64,000 bases of DNA from contig NZ_JAIEZQ010000002.1 in NCBI RefSeq assembly GCF_019679455.1, positions 1,488,001-1,552,000 of the forward strand, in the 5' to 3' direction. Shown here piece by piece: positions 9,649-18,520 of the stretch. Below the pieces are notes generated by a model. That model saw only the letters and a list, made by a program, of their open reading frames with translations, was not told the DNA's origin and ran no database searches. This DNA comes from Nocardioides jiangsuensis (GTDB lineage: Bacteria > Actinomycetota > Actinomycetes > Propionibacteriales > Nocardioidaceae). The translations under genes and the position numbers were made by a program. Numbering within the stretch: position 1 is the stretch's first letter; each line of letters begins with the position of its first letter.

Positions 9649-10281
9649 GTGTTCACCGGAATCGTCGAGGAGCTCGGCGTCGTCGAGGCGGTCGTCGACC
9701 AGGGCGACGCCGTACGCCTCACGGTGCGCGGGCCGCACGTCGTGGTCGACGCCGGCCTCGGGGACTCGATCTCCGTCAACGGCTGCTGCCTCACCGTCGC
9801 GGAGCGCGACCAGGAGACCTTCACCGCCGACGTGATGCACGAGACGCTGGCCAAGACCTCGCTCGGCGGGCTCGAGGTCGGCTCGCGGGTCAACCTCGAG
9901 CGCGCGGTCACCGCCGCGACCCGCCTCGGCGGGCACATCGTCCAGGGCCACGTCGACGGCACCGGCACCGTGGTCGCCCGCACGCCGTCCGAGCACTGGG
10001 AGCTGGTCCGCGTCGGTCTGCCGGCCGGGCTGGCCCGCTACCTGGTGCCGAAGGGGTCGATCACCGTCGACGGGGTCTCGCTGACCGTGGTCGACGTGGA
10101 CGACGCCGGCACCGGTCCCGACGGCGCCACCTTCACCGTCTCGCTGATCCCCGAGACGCTCGCCCGCACCACCCTCGGCTCCCGGCAGCCCGGCGACCCG
10201 GTGAACCTCGAGGTCGACGTGATCGCCAAGTACGTCGAGCGGCTGCTCGGCGGCCACCGGTCCGAGGTGAGCGACCGATGA
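9649..10281 (+). CDS. ribE: Riboflavin synthase alpha subunit
   Basis: It dismutates two molecules of 6,7-dimethyl-8-ribityllumazine to riboflavin. The 210-residue protein is two tandem lumazine-binding repeats: [10 protein letters not shown] with NGCCLTV in the first, and [13 protein letters not shown] (~94) with VDGVSLTVV in the second. The start is GTG directly after the ribD stop, with an AGAAGGA site inside ribD. The end overlaps the next ATG by 4 nt. Some schemes call this gene ribC. Confidence 0.95.
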   Translation: MFTGIVEELGVVEAVVDQGDAVRLTVRGPHVVVDAGLGDSISVNGCCLTVAERDQETFTADVMHETLAKTSLGGLEVGSRVNLERAVTAATRLGGHIVQGHVDGTGTVVARTPSEHWELVRVGLPAGLARYLVPKGSITVDGVSLTVVDVDDAGTGPDGATFTVSLIPETLARTTLGSRQPGDPVNLEVDVIAKYVERLLGGHRSEVSDR

Positions 10282-10967
10282 GCCCGCTGGACTGGCTGCT
10301 CGAGGGCACCCTCACGGTCGGCGGCTCGGCGATCCTCGTGCGCGAGGTCGTCGGCAACGGCTTCGGCCTGGCCAGCGCGGTCGGCGGCATGCGGCGCCGC
10401 GTGTGGGCGTGGCCGGTGGGCATCGTCGGCAACCTGGTGCTGTTCACCGTCTTCGTCGGCGGCATCCTCGACAAGCCGCAGGTGGAGGACCTCTGGGGCC
10501 AGGCCGGCCGCCAGGTGTTCTTCCTCGCCGTGTCGCTCTACGGCTGGTGGCGCTGGCTGCGCAGCCGCCGCGCGGGCGAGTCCCCCGACAGCGGCGCGAT
10601 CGTGCCGACCTGGGCCGGGCCGCGCGGCTGGGCCGAGCTCGCGGTCCTCGCCGTCCTCGGGACCACGGTCTTCTTCTTCGTGCTCCGGGCGCTCGGCTCC
10701 TGGGGCCCGCTGCCCGACGCCTGGATCCTGACCGGCTCGATCCTGGCCACGTACGGCATGGCCCGCGGCTGGATCGAGTTCTGGCTGGTCTGGATCGCCG
10801 TCGACGTGGTCGGCGTCCCGCTGCTGTTCCAGGCCGGGTACTACCCTTCCGCGGTCCTCTACCTGGTGTACGGCGGCTTCTGCGTCGCCGGGTTCGTCAC
10901 CTGGGTCCGCGTGCACCGCCGGACGTCCGGCACCCACCCCACGACACGAGAGAAGGTGGCCGCATGA
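10278..10967 (+). CDS. ribM: PnuC-family riboflavin transporter (RibM/PnuX type)
   Basis: This 229-residue, very hydrophobic protein has about seven predicted membrane segments and the PnuC-family pattern [23 protein letters not shown] and SLYGWWRW. PnuC proteins carry nicotinamide riboside, but the members inside FMN-riboswitch operons of actinobacteria (PnuX of Corynebacterium, RibM of Streptomyces) import riboflavin. Here it lies inside the rib operon, with ATGA overlaps to both ribE and ribBA, so riboflavin uptake is the likely role. The membrane folding was judged by eye. Confidence 0.85.
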   Translation: MSPLDWLLEGTLTVGGSAILVREVVGNGFGLASAVGGMRRRVWAWPVGIVGNLVLFTVFVGGILDKPQVEDLWGQAGRQVFFLAVSLYGWWRWLRSRRAGESPDSGAIVPTWAGPRGWAELAVLAVLGTTVFFFVLRALGSWGPLPDAWILTGSILATYGMARGWIEFWLVWIAVDVVGVPLLFQAGYYPSAVLYLVYGGFCVAGFVTWVRVHRRTSGTHPTTREKVAA

Positions 10968-12232
10968 GCGGCGCTCCCCACGTCCGTCTGGACCCGGTCG
11001 AGGACGCCGTCGCCGCGATCGCGGCCGGCCGCGCCGTCGTCGTGGTCGACGACGAGGACCGGGAGAACGAGGGCGACCTGGTCTTCGCGGCCGGCAAGTC
11101 CACCCCGGAGCTGATGGCGTTCACGATCCGCTACTCCTCGGGCGTGATCTGCGCGCCGATGACCGCGTCCACCCTGGACCGGCTCGGCATCCCGCTGATG
11201 ACCCCGCACAACCGGGACCGGCACCGTACGGCGTACACGGTCTCCGTGGACGCCCGCGACGGCGTCACCACGGGCATCTCGGCCGCCGACCGCTCGCACA
11301 CCGTGCGGGTGCTCAACGACTCGGCGACCGAGCCGTTCGAGGTGACCCAGCCCGGCCACGTCTTCCCGCTCCGTTACGCCGAGGGCGGTGTGCTGGTCCG
11401 GCCCGGGCACACCGAGGCCGCGGTCGACCTCGCGCGGATGGCCGGGCTGAGCCCCGCCGGCGTGATCTCCGAGATCGTCAACGACGACGGGAGCATGAAG
11501 CGCGGCCAGCAGCTGCGCGACTTCGCCGACGAGCACGGCCTGGTGATGATCTCGATCGAGGACCTGATCCACTACCGTCGCCGGCACGAGAACCACGTCG
11601 AGCGGGTCGCCGAGACCCGGCTGCCCACCGCGCACGGCGACTTCACCGCCTACGGCTACCGGATCACCATCGACGGCTCGGAGCACATCGCGCTGGTGTA
11701 CGGCGACATCGGCGACGGCCTCGACGTGCTCACCCGCGTGCACTCGGAGTGCCTGACCGGCGACGTGTTCGGGTCGCGCCGCTGCGACTGCGGTCCGCAG
11801 CTCGAGGAGGCGCTCCAGACCGTGGTCGCCGAGGGGCGCGGGGTCGTGGTGTACCTGCGCGGCCACGAGGGCCGCGGGATCGGCCTGGTCGCGAAGCTGC
11901 AGGCCTACCAGCTCCAGGACGGCGGCCGCGACACCGTCGACGCCAACCTCGACCTGGGCCTGCCGGCGGACGCCCGTCACTACGGCGCCGCCACGCAGAT
12001 CCTGCGCGACCTCGGGGTGACCTCGGTCCGGCTGCTGACGAACAACCCGGCGAAGGCCATCAACCTCGAGGACTACGGGATCGCGGTCACCGAGCGGGTC
12101 CGGCTCACCCCGCACCCCAACGACCACAACCTCGCCTACCTGCTGACCAAGCGGGACCGGATGGGCCACGACATGCCGCACCTGCACGACGCCGGTGCGC
12201 CGACCGCTGTGAACGAAGGAGAACGAGCGTGA
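10964..12232 (+). CDS. ribBA: Bifunctional 3,4-dihydroxy-2-butanone-4-phosphate synthase / GTP cyclohydrolase II
   Basis: The fused enzyme makes both riboflavin precursors, one from ribulose 5-phosphate and one from GTP. The 422-residue protein starts with the RibB domain: [15 protein letters not shown] (~28, metal-binding acidic cluster), [12 protein letters not shown] (~98) and [13 protein letters not shown] (~148). From about residue 215 comes the RibA domain: [20 protein letters not shown] (~257, three zinc-binding Cys), [12 protein letters not shown] (~298) and the end [10 protein letters not shown]. Both catalytic halves look intact, unlike some actinobacteria that carry a dead RibA half. 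ATG 10964 overlaps the ribM stop (ATGA). Confidence 0.95.
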   Translation: MSGAPHVRLDPVEDAVAAIAAGRAVVVVDDEDRENEGDLVFAAGKSTPELMAFTIRYSSGVICAPMTASTLDRLGIPLMTPHNRDRHRTAYTVSVDARDGVTTGISAADRSHTVRVLNDSATEPFEVTQPGHVFPLRYAEGGVLVRPGHTEAAVDLARMAGLSPAGVISEIVNDDGSMKRGQQLRDFADEHGLVMISIEDLIHYRRRHENHVERVAETRLPTAHGDFTAYGYRITIDGSEHIALVYGDIGDGLDVLTRVHSECLTGDVFGSRRCDCGPQLEEALQTVVAEGRGVVVYLRGHEGRGIGLVAKLQAYQLQDGGRDTVDANLDLGLPADARHYGAATQILRDLGVTSVRLLTNNPAKAINLEDYGIAVTERVRLTPHPNDHNLAYLLTKRDRMGHDMPHLHDAGAPTAVNEGERA

Positions 12233-12717
12233 GTGGTGAGGGTTCCCCGGACGCCGGGCCGATCGACTGCCACGACCTGCGGGTCGCGGTGGTGGCCGCC
12301 AGCTGGCACGAGCCGGTGATGGACGGGCTGATCGCCGGCGCTCAGCGGGCGCTGGCCGACTACCAGGTCGAGGCGCCGACCACCGTCCGGGTCCCCGGCT
12401 CGTTCGAGCTGCCCGTGGTCGCGGCGGCACTGGCCGAGAAGGGCTACGAGGCGGTGGTGGCCCTGGGCGTGGTGATCCGCGGCGGGACCCCGCACTTCGA
12501 GTACGTGTGCTCGGCGGCCACCGACGGCCTGAACCGGGTCTCCCTCGACACCGGCGCCGCGGTCGGGTTCGGGCTGCTCACGTGCGACACCGAGGAGCAG
12601 GCGCTCGACCGCGCCGGGCTCGACGGGTCCTCGGAGGACAAGGGCTACGAGGCCACCTCGGCGGCGCTGCACACCGCGTCGCTGCTGCGCCGGATCCGCC
12701 GCGGCTACGCCACCTGA
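12229..12717 (+). CDS. ribH: 6,7-dimethyl-8-ribityllumazine synthase
   Basis: RibH condenses the two riboflavin precursors to lumazine and forms icosahedral or pentameric shells. The 162-residue protein shows [15 protein letters not shown] (~21), [10 protein letters not shown] (~53), [17 protein letters not shown] (~77, with the catalytic His) and [14 protein letters not shown] (~110). GTG 12229 overlaps the ribBA stop by 4 nt, and GAAGGAGAACGA provides the ribosome-binding site. It is the last gene of the rib operon; a 175-nt gap follows. Confidence 0.95.
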   Translation: MSGEGSPDAGPIDCHDLRVAVVAASWHEPVMDGLIAGAQRALADYQVEAPTTVRVPGSFELPVVAAALAEKGYEAVVALGVVIRGGTPHFEYVCSAATDGLNRVSLDTGAAVGFGLLTCDTEEQALDRAGLDGSSEDKGYEATSAALHTASLLRRIRRGYAT

Positions 12718-12843
12718 CGCCTCCTGACGGCTCACGTCCGCGCCGCCGTCGCCCGTCCCCGGTGACCAGGGGCCGTTGGTCCCGGGGGAGAGGTGACGGA
12801 CGGCAGGTCCGCGGAGCCCGGCGGAGCGGGCAGGCTGGGGCCC

Positions 12844-12861
12844 GGCGCCCGACCGGGCGCC
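12844..12861 (+). terminator. Possible terminator hairpin of the rib operon
   Basis: GGCGCCC, loop GACC, GGGCGCC is a perfect 7-bp stem in the 175-nt gap after ribH. No T tract follows. Hairpins without T tracts are often used as terminators in GC-rich actinobacteria, but this is not proof. Nothing else was recognised in the gap. Confidence 0.35.
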
Positions 12862-12892
12862 TTCGTGACGTCGCACCCCACCGAGGCACCCC

Positions 12893-13870
12893 GTGATCGC
12901 ACCCCACACCGGCCCCTTCCTGCACGAGCGTTGGTTCGTCGAGCAGACACCGGGCAACGACTGGTCGTTCTTCCTCTCGCCGCTCCCGCTGGCCCTGACC
13001 GCGACGATGGTCGCCGTCACCCTGACCTGGCGGTGGGCGGCTCTGCGCCTGCCGTCCCCCGAGCTGGCGGCCCTCCGACCGCTGGGCGGGCTGACGCCGT
13101 GGGTGCCCCGGATCCTGGGCGTGCACCTCGGCGTCACCTTGCTCGCCCTCGCGGCCACGGGTGCGTTCGTCACCCCCTCGGTCTCGCTCGACGGCACCGT
13201 CGGCTCGGTGCTCCTGCTCGCGGAGGCGGGGGTGGGGGTGTGGCTGGTCAGCGGCTTCCGGGTCCGCCCGGCCGCCGCGCTCACGCTGGCCCTGGGGCCG
13301 GCGCTCGCCGTGTTCGCCGGGCCGGTGGCCCTCCTGGAGTGCGCGAACCTGGCCGCGGTGGCCGCCTTCCTCGTGGTGCTCCCGCCGGGGCCGGACGCCC
13401 ACGGCCGGGTCGGGTCCGACCCGGTACGGCTGCGCACCGCCCTGCTGGTGCTCCGCCTCGGCGTCGGCGTGGCGCTGGTGTCGCTGGCCTTCTCGGAGAA
13501 GTTCACCAACCCGGCCATGGCCACCCACACGCTCGCGGAGTACCCCGCGCTCGACGTCTTCGCCTGGGTCGGCCTGGACGTGGCGCCGGCGACGTTCGTG
13601 GCGGTCGCGGGGGCGGTCGAGCTGCTCTTCGGGCTGCTCGTCATCTCCGGGGCGCTGCCGCAGGTGGCGGTGCTCGTCGCGATGGTGCCGTTCAACGCCA
13701 CCCTGGCGCTGTTCGGGCAGACCGAGCTGGTCGGCCACCTGCCGGTGTACGGCGTGTTCCTCGCGCTCCTGGTCTACGGCTCCGACCCGGAGACCGCCCC
13801 GCACGTGCGCTGGCTGCCGTCGCGGCGGGGTGTGCGTGAGGCCGTCACGGTGACGCGGGCAGCGGCCTGA
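12893..13870 (+). CDS. DoxX-like polytopic membrane protein, function unknown
   Basis: The 325-residue protein is nearly all hydrophobic, with roughly eight membrane spans judged by eye. The second half resembles DoxX-family membrane proteins (an initial span, then SEKFTNP, then GAVELLFGLLVISG). The short N-terminal head (ERWFVEQTPGNDWSFF) may be exposed. It stands alone between the rib operon and hisE. GTG 12893 is the first reasonable start; there is no strong ribosome-binding site. A role in redox or respiratory functions, as suggested for DoxX relatives, is only a guess. Confidence 0.6.
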   Translation: MIAPHTGPFLHERWFVEQTPGNDWSFFLSPLPLALTATMVAVTLTWRWAALRLPSPELAALRPLGGLTPWVPRILGVHLGVTLLALAATGAFVTPSVSLDGTVGSVLLLAEAGVGVWLVSGFRVRPAAALTLALGPALAVFAGPVALLECANLAAVAAFLVVLPPGPDAHGRVGSDPVRLRTALLVLRLGVGVALVSLAFSEKFTNPAMATHTLAEYPALDVFAWVGLDVAPATFVAVAGAVELLFGLLVISGALPQVAVLVAMVPFNATLALFGQTELVGHLPVYGVFLALLVYGSDPETAPHVRWLPSRRGVREAVTVTRAAA

Positions 13871-13950
13871 GCCGGCACCGGGGGACCGACCTCGCGGTGA
13901 CCGACGTCTCGTGCGGCAGGAGCCGCGGACGGGCCCGGCGCCGTACGCCG

Positions 13951-13956
13951 TAGGCT
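13951..13956 (+). promoter_or_regulatory. Possible -10 box of hisE-hisG
   Basis: TAGGCT lies 57 nt upstream of the hisE ATG and matches the TANNNT pattern. The 143-nt gap before hisE otherwise shows nothing notable. Confidence 0.35.
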
Positions 13957-14013
13957 TGTCCCGCCCTCCGCGAGCTGCGGGAAGGGGCACGACCCTGACG
14001 GAAAGCACCGGAG

Positions 14014-14277
14014 ATGAAGACGTTCGAGGAGCTCTGGACCGAGCTCAACGAGAAGGCACAGACCCGCCCGGAGGGGTCGGGGACGGTGCAGGCGCTCGAC
14101 GCCGGCGTGCACACGATCGGCAAGAAGCTGGTCGAGGAGGCCGCCGAGTCGTGGATGGCCGCCGAGCACGAGGGCCCTGAGCGCGCCGCCGAGGAGATCA
14201 GCCAGCTGCTGTACCACGCGCAGGTGCTGATGATCGCCAGCGGCATCGGCCTCGACGACGTCTACGCCCACCTGTGA
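14014..14277 (+). CDS. hisE: Phosphoribosyl-ATP pyrophosphohydrolase
   Basis: HisE performs the second step of histidine synthesis, removing pyrophosphate from phosphoribosyl-ATP. The 87-residue all-alpha MazG-like protein has [18 protein letters not shown] and [14 protein letters not shown], which hold the acidic metal ligands. It lies directly before hisG, as in mycobacteria and other actinobacteria. The hisG coding region starts 20 nt after its stop. Confidence 0.93.
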   Translation: MKTFEELWTELNEKAQTRPEGSGTVQALDAGVHTIGKKLVEEAAESWMAAEHEGPERAAEEISQLLYHAQVLMIASGIGLDDVYAHL

Positions 14278-14297
14278 ACCCCGCAGAGAGGTCACCC

Positions 14298-15155
14298 GTG
14301 TCCAACCAGACCCTCCGGATCGCGATCCCGAACAAGGGCTCGCTGTCCCAGTCCGCCTCCGAGATCCTGCGCGAGGCCGGCTACAGCCAGCGCAGCGACT
14401 CCAAGCAGCTCACCCTGACCGACCCCGAGAACGGGGTCGAGTTCTTCTACCTGCGCCCCCGCGACATCGCGCTCTACGTCGGCGAGGGCACGCTCGACAT
14501 CGGCATCACCGGCCGCGACCTGCTGCTCGACTCCGGCGCGAAGGCCGAGGAGGTGCTCCAGCTCGGCTTCGGCCGCTCGCGCTTCCGGTTCGCCACCCGC
14601 CCCGGCACGGTGAGCACCCTCGCGGACCTCAACGGCCGCCGGATCGCCACGTCGTACGACGGGGTGGTGCGCCGCTTCCTCGAGGAGCGCGGCGTCGACG
14701 CGACCGTGACCCGGCTCGACGGCGCGGTCGAGACGAGCATCCAGCTCGGCGTGGCCGACGTGATCGCCGACGTGGTGGAGACCGGCTCGACGCTGCGCCA
14801 GGCCGGGCTCGAGGTGGTCCTCGACCCGATCCTGGACTCCGAGGCGGTGCTGGTCACCCGCGCCGGCGCGGCCCTCCCGGCCGGCTTCGAGGTGTTCCGC
14901 CGTCGGCTCGAGGGCGTCCTGGTGGCCCGCACCTACGTGATGATGGACTACGACATCCGCGACGAGCGGGTCGAGGACGCCGTCGCGCTGACGCCGGGCA
15001 TCGAGAGCCCGACCGTGTCCCCGTTGCATCGGGAGGGGTGGGTCGCGGTGCGCTCGATGGTCCCCCGCGACGGCGCCCAGAAGCTGATGGACGAGCTGTG
15101 GGAGATCGGCGCCCGGGGCATCCTGGTCACGGACATCCATGCCTGCCGCCTCTGA
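14298..15155 (+). CDS. hisG: ATP phosphoribosyltransferase (long form)
   Basis: HisG catalyses the first, feedback-inhibited step of histidine synthesis. The 285-residue length and the C-terminal ACT-like regulatory part (TPGIESPTVSPLHREGWVAVRSMV) mark the long, HisZ-independent form. The catalytic part shows IAIPNKGSLSQSA, DIGITGRDLL, and the PRPP loop DVIADVVETGSTLRQAGLEV. I chose GTG 14298, six nt after GAGAGG, instead of the in-frame GTG at 14274 that would overlap the hisE stop. Confidence 0.94.
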   Translation: MSNQTLRIAIPNKGSLSQSASEILREAGYSQRSDSKQLTLTDPENGVEFFYLRPRDIALYVGEGTLDIGITGRDLLLDSGAKAEEVLQLGFGRSRFRFATRPGTVSTLADLNGRRIATSYDGVVRRFLEERGVDATVTRLDGAVETSIQLGVADVIADVVETGSTLRQAGLEVVLDPILDSEAVLVTRAGAALPAGFEVFRRRLEGVLVARTYVMMDYDIRDERVEDAVALTPGIESPTVSPLHREGWVAVRSMVPRDGAQKLMDELWEIGARGILVTDIHACRL

Positions 15156-15606
15156 GCCGCCGGCGCTGCCGCACACCTTCCGCCCGTTCGGCGTCCGCGT
15201 CGCTGTGGCGGTGTTCGGCGTGCTGCTGTTCGGCTCGACGCTGGTGATCTGGTTCGCGTTCCCCGCGAACGTGCGGGACCAGTTCACCTACTTCCAGCGC
15301 GCCACGGTGATCGCCTTCGGGCTCGCCGCGGCCGCCGCCGGCTACGCCCTGGCCCGGTCCCGGGTGGACGCGCGGACCGACGGGCTGACCGTGGTCAACG
15401 GCTACAGGTCGCGCCGGCTGGACTGGAACGAGATCGTCGCGGTGACCCTGCGCGCCGGCAGCCCGTGGGCGCTGATGGACCTCGCCGACGGTACGACGGT
15501 GTCGGTGATGGGGATCCAGGGCTCCGACGGCTCGCGGGCGGTCAGGCAGGTCAAGCAGCTGCGCGGGATCGTGGAGGAGCGCACCCGCACCGAGCGGAAC
15601 GACTGA
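15139..15606 (+). CDS. PH-domain membrane protein
   Basis: This 155-residue protein has two N-terminal membrane spans (~20-42 and ~55-72). A small cytoplasmic domain follows that resembles the bacterial PH domain of actinobacterial membrane proteins (DARTDGLTVVNGYRSRRLDWNEIVAVTLR). ATG 15139 lies inside hisG and overlaps it by 17 nt, so the gene is translated with hisG. A PH-domain protein after hisG is a recurrent actinobacterial arrangement; its function is unknown. Its 3' end faces the leftward allG homologue across 26 nt. Confidence 0.75.
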   Translation: MPAASEPPALPHTFRPFGVRVAVAVFGVLLFGSTLVIWFAFPANVRDQFTYFQRATVIAFGLAAAAAGYALARSRVDARTDGLTVVNGYRSRRLDWNEIVAVTLRAGSPWALMDLADGTTVSVMGIQGSDGSRAVRQVKQLRGIVEERTRTERND

Positions 15607-15632
15607 CCGCCACGCCGTACGCCGCCCGCCCG

Positions 15633-17042
15633 TCAGAGCGCGGGAGCCCGGTCGGCCAGCGCCCGGACCGCCTGGGTGAAGCAGGCCATCGGCGGGGTCA
15701 CCAGGCCGGCTCCGACCTGGCCGGTCCCGGCCACCCGGCCGGCCATCCCGGTGTTGATCTGGGGGAGCACGCCGCTGCGCACCACCGAGGTCACGTCGAT
15801 CCCGGTCGGGGCGCCGCGGAACTCCAGGATCGGGATCGCGAAGGCCGGGTTCTCGCCCACGGTGATGTCGTACATCCGCTGCGTCGTGGCCAGCGCGTCC
15901 GGCACGCTGCCGCCCACGAAGCGCACGATCGCCGGGGCGGTGGCCATGGCGAGCCCGCCGATGCCCGCGGTCTCGGTGATCGCGGAGTCGCCGATGTCCG
16001 GGTTGGCGTCGTCGGGGCCGTAGCTGCCGAGGTAGAGCCCCTCGGGGGTGTTCGCCGGCGCGGTGAACCAGGTGTCGCCGGTGCCCGCGGTCTGGATGCC
16101 GAAGTCGGTGCCGTTGCGCGCCATCACGGTGACCACCGTCGAGCCGGGGATGTCGCGGGCCGCGGTGGTCTGCAGCTTGCAGGCGGGCATGCCGAGGTTG
16201 AGGAAGAAGTGGTCGTTGCCGGAGACGAAGCGGACCGCCTCGGCGACGTCCTTCGTGGGCCGGCCCGAGTCGATCATCGCCGGGAGCACCTCGCGCAGGA
16301 ACATCAGCGTCCCTGCCCGGTTCCGGTTGTGGCCCTCGTCGCCCATCTGCACCATCTGCGCGACGATCGCCTTGACGTCGACGGGCCCGCCGGCACGGAC
16401 CGCGTGCTGGAGCAGCGGGCCGAGCACCGCGTTCATCCAGCGCAGCCGCTCGATCACCTCCGCGCCGTAGGCGCCGTACCGCAGCACCTTGCCGAGTCCC
16501 TCGTTGAGCGAGCACCACGACGTGGTGCCGTGCACCTCGTCGCGGAGCTCGAACATCCACATCGACGGGGAGACGACGCCGGCCATCGGGCCGACCGCGC
16601 CGCGGTGGTGGCAGGGCTCCCAGGTGACCCCGTCACCGGACGCGAGCAGCCGCTCGGCGGCCTCCGGCGTGTCCGCCAGCCCCTCGAGCAGCACCGCGCC
16701 GACCAGGGCGCCGCGCATCGGACCCGACGCGCGCTCCCAGGTCACCGGCGGGCCCGCGTGCAGGAACTGGCCGCGCTCCAGACCGAGCGCCTCCGCGGCG
16801 GGGCGTACGTCGACCAGGGCCGCCTCGGCCGCGAGCATCCGCTCCAGGGCCAGCGCGTTCCCGGCCCGCCGGCGGAGGTCGCCCATGACGGCGGCGACCG
16901 CCGCGCCGGTGTCGTCGACCGGGGGCGCCCAGTCGACCCGGAGCGTGGTGACGCCCTGGACGTCGAGCGCGTCGGCGAGCAGGGACGCCCCGGCGGTGAC
17001 CACCGCGGTCGGGGTGGTCAGGGGGCGCAGCGGGGTGGTCAT
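15633..17042 (-). CDS. allG: DUF1116 protein, oxamate carbamoyltransferase AllG (YlbE) homologue
   Basis: The 469-residue protein belongs to the DUF1116/YlbE family. In E. coli, YlbE was renamed AllG, one of three subunits of oxamate carbamoyltransferase, which splits oxalurate with phosphate into oxamate and carbamoyl phosphate. Family-like segments include EPCHHRGAVGPMAGV, MWMFELRDEVHGTTSWCSLNEGLGKVLR, NRNRAGTLMFLRE, FFLNLGMPACK and MARNGTDFGIQTAG. ATG 17042 overlaps the fdrA stop by 4 nt. It is the last gene of the leftward allH-allF-allG operon. A substrate other than oxalurate is likely here (see findings). Confidence 0.85.
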   Translation of the reverse strand: MTTPLRPLTTPTAVVTAGASLLADALDVQGVTTLRVDWAPPVDDTGAAVAAVMGDLRRRAGNALALERMLAAEAALVDVRPAAEALGLERGQFLHAGPPVTWERASGPMRGALVGAVLLEGLADTPEAAERLLASGDGVTWEPCHHRGAVGPMAGVVSPSMWMFELRDEVHGTTSWCSLNEGLGKVLRYGAYGAEVIERLRWMNAVLGPLLQHAVRAGGPVDVKAIVAQMVQMGDEGHNRNRAGTLMFLREVLPAMIDSGRPTKDVAEAVRFVSGNDHFFLNLGMPACKLQTTAARDIPGSTVVTVMARNGTDFGIQTAGTGDTWFTAPANTPEGLYLGSYGPDDANPDIGDSAITETAGIGGLAMATAPAIVRFVGGSVPDALATTQRMYDITVGENPAFAIPILEFRGAPTGIDVTSVVRSGVLPQINTGMAGRVAGTGQVGAGLVTPPMACFTQAVRALADRAPAL

Positions 17043-18520
17043 GCGGTGGCCTCCGGGGTGGCGAGCAGGTCGAGGGCGGCCGTGGTCGCGGCCGCGTTGG
17101 AGAGGTGGACCCAGGCGCCGGCGCGCTCCAGCGTCGCGCGCTGCGCGTCGAGGCCCTGCGGGTCGTCGCGGGTGCCGATCAGCGAGACCACGACGGGCAC
17201 CCCCGCCGCGGTGGCACGGACCACGGCCTCGGCCAGCTCCCCGGCGGGGTCGTCGGCGGCGCCGAGGCCGAGCACCACGTCGAGCAGGAGCACCCCGGTG
17301 TCCGGGTCGTCGGTCTCGGCCAGCAGCCGTTCCACCCGGGCCGCGCCGTCGATCATCGGGTGCGGCCGGCCCTGGGTCAGCCGGTCGTCGCCGAAGTCGA
17401 TCATCGTGTGGCCCTCGGAGGCCAGGTCGTCGCCGATCCGCCGGCCGCCGTCGAGCGGGATGTTGGAGGTCACCGGGCCGAGCCGGCCCGTCGCCAGCAC
17501 CATCGCCTCGTCGCACAGCGTGCCCCCGGCGAAGAGCCCGCGCAGGTAGCCGCCAGGCCGTCCGGCCGCCCCGGCCGGTCCCGGTCCGGGCTCCGGATCC
17601 GTCCACGAGGACCCGACCGCCCAAACCGCCTCCGCGGCGACGTCGGTGACCGTGGGCTGGCCCGGCCCGAGCAGCGCGAAGAGGACCGGCTTGCCCAGTG
17701 TCGCGGCGTGCGCACGCACCTTCTCGGCGACGGACGCGGCGGGGGGCTTGGAGAGGACGACGACCACCTCGGTGGCCTCGTCGTCGGCGAGCAGGTCGAG
17801 CGCCCGCAGCGTGGACAGCCCGCCGACCTCGGCGGAGAGGTCCCGACCGCCGACGCCCAGGCAGTGGCTCACCCCGACCTCGGCCTGGTCGAGCAGCGTC
17901 ATCAGGTGCTGCGCGCCGGTGCCGGAGGCTGCGACGATGCCGACCGGGCCGGGGCGGACGACGTTGGCGAAGCCGAGACCCACGCCGCCGACCACCGCGG
18001 TCCCGCAGTCGGGCCCCATCACGAGCACCCCGGTCTCCTGCGCCCGCCGCTTCAGCGCGACCTCCTGCTCGACGGGGACGTTGTCGCTGAAGACCATCGT
18101 GTGCAGGCCCGCGTCCACCGCGTCCACGGCGTCGGCGAACGCGAACGGTCCCGGCGTCGAGATCAGCGCGATGGTGGCCTCGCCACGACGGGCGGCGGCG
18201 CCGACCGTGACCGGGGCCGGCGCGGACCCGAAGCCGGTGGCGGACGGCGCGGCGGCCTGGCTCAGCGCCGCCTCCAGCTCGGTCAGCGCGGCGGCGAGGG
18301 CGTCCTCGCTCTCCGCGTCGATGCCGACCAGCATCTCGCTCGGCGCGGTCCCGGTGGGGACCTCGAACCCCATCGACGCCGCGAGGTCGAGGTTGAGCTC
18401 CGTGGCCATCGCCACCAGGGCGCCGCGGACGTCCGGCAGCGACGCGACGCGCCGGCTGACCTGCATCAGGGTGACGGAGTCGACGTAGGACCCCCGGCGG
18501 ACCTGCAGTTGCTTCGTCAC
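17039..18520 (-). CDS. allF: FdrA-family acyl-CoA synthetase-like protein, carbamoyltransferase AllF homologue
   Basis: FdrA (AllF) proteins resemble both subunits of ADP-forming succinyl-CoA synthetase. The 493-residue protein has VMGPDCGTAVVGGVGLGFAN (~170), ASGTGAQHLMTLLDQAEVG (~200), LGVGGRDLSAEVGG (~225), GGTLCDEAM, and the FdrA hallmark GDDRLTQGRPHPMIDGAARV (~375). Its start codon is GTG, overlapping the allH stop (GTGA), and its end overlaps allG. In the oxamate carbamoyltransferase model this subunit belongs to the complex forming carbamoyl phosphate. A carbamate kinase gene lies in the same island at 33.5 kb. Confidence 0.87.
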   Translation of the reverse strand: MTKQLQVRRGSYVDSVTLMQVSRRVASLPDVRGALVAMATELNLDLAASMGFEVPTGTAPSEMLVGIDAESEDALAAALTELEAALSQAAAPSATGFGSAPAPVTVGAAARRGEATIALISTPGPFAFADAVDAVDAGLHTMVFSDNVPVEQEVALKRRAQETGVLVMGPDCGTAVVGGVGLGFANVVRPGPVGIVAASGTGAQHLMTLLDQAEVGVSHCLGVGGRDLSAEVGGLSTLRALDLLADDEATEVVVVLSKPPAASVAEKVRAHAATLGKPVLFALLGPGQPTVTDVAAEAVWAVGSSWTDPEPGPGPAGAAGRPGGYLRGLFAGGTLCDEAMVLATGRLGPVTSNIPLDGGRRIGDDLASEGHTMIDFGDDRLTQGRPHPMIDGAARVERLLAETDDPDTGVLLLDVVLGLGAADDPAGELAEAVVRATAAGVPVVVSLIGTRDDPQGLDAQRATLERAGAWVHLSNAAATTAALDLLATPEATA

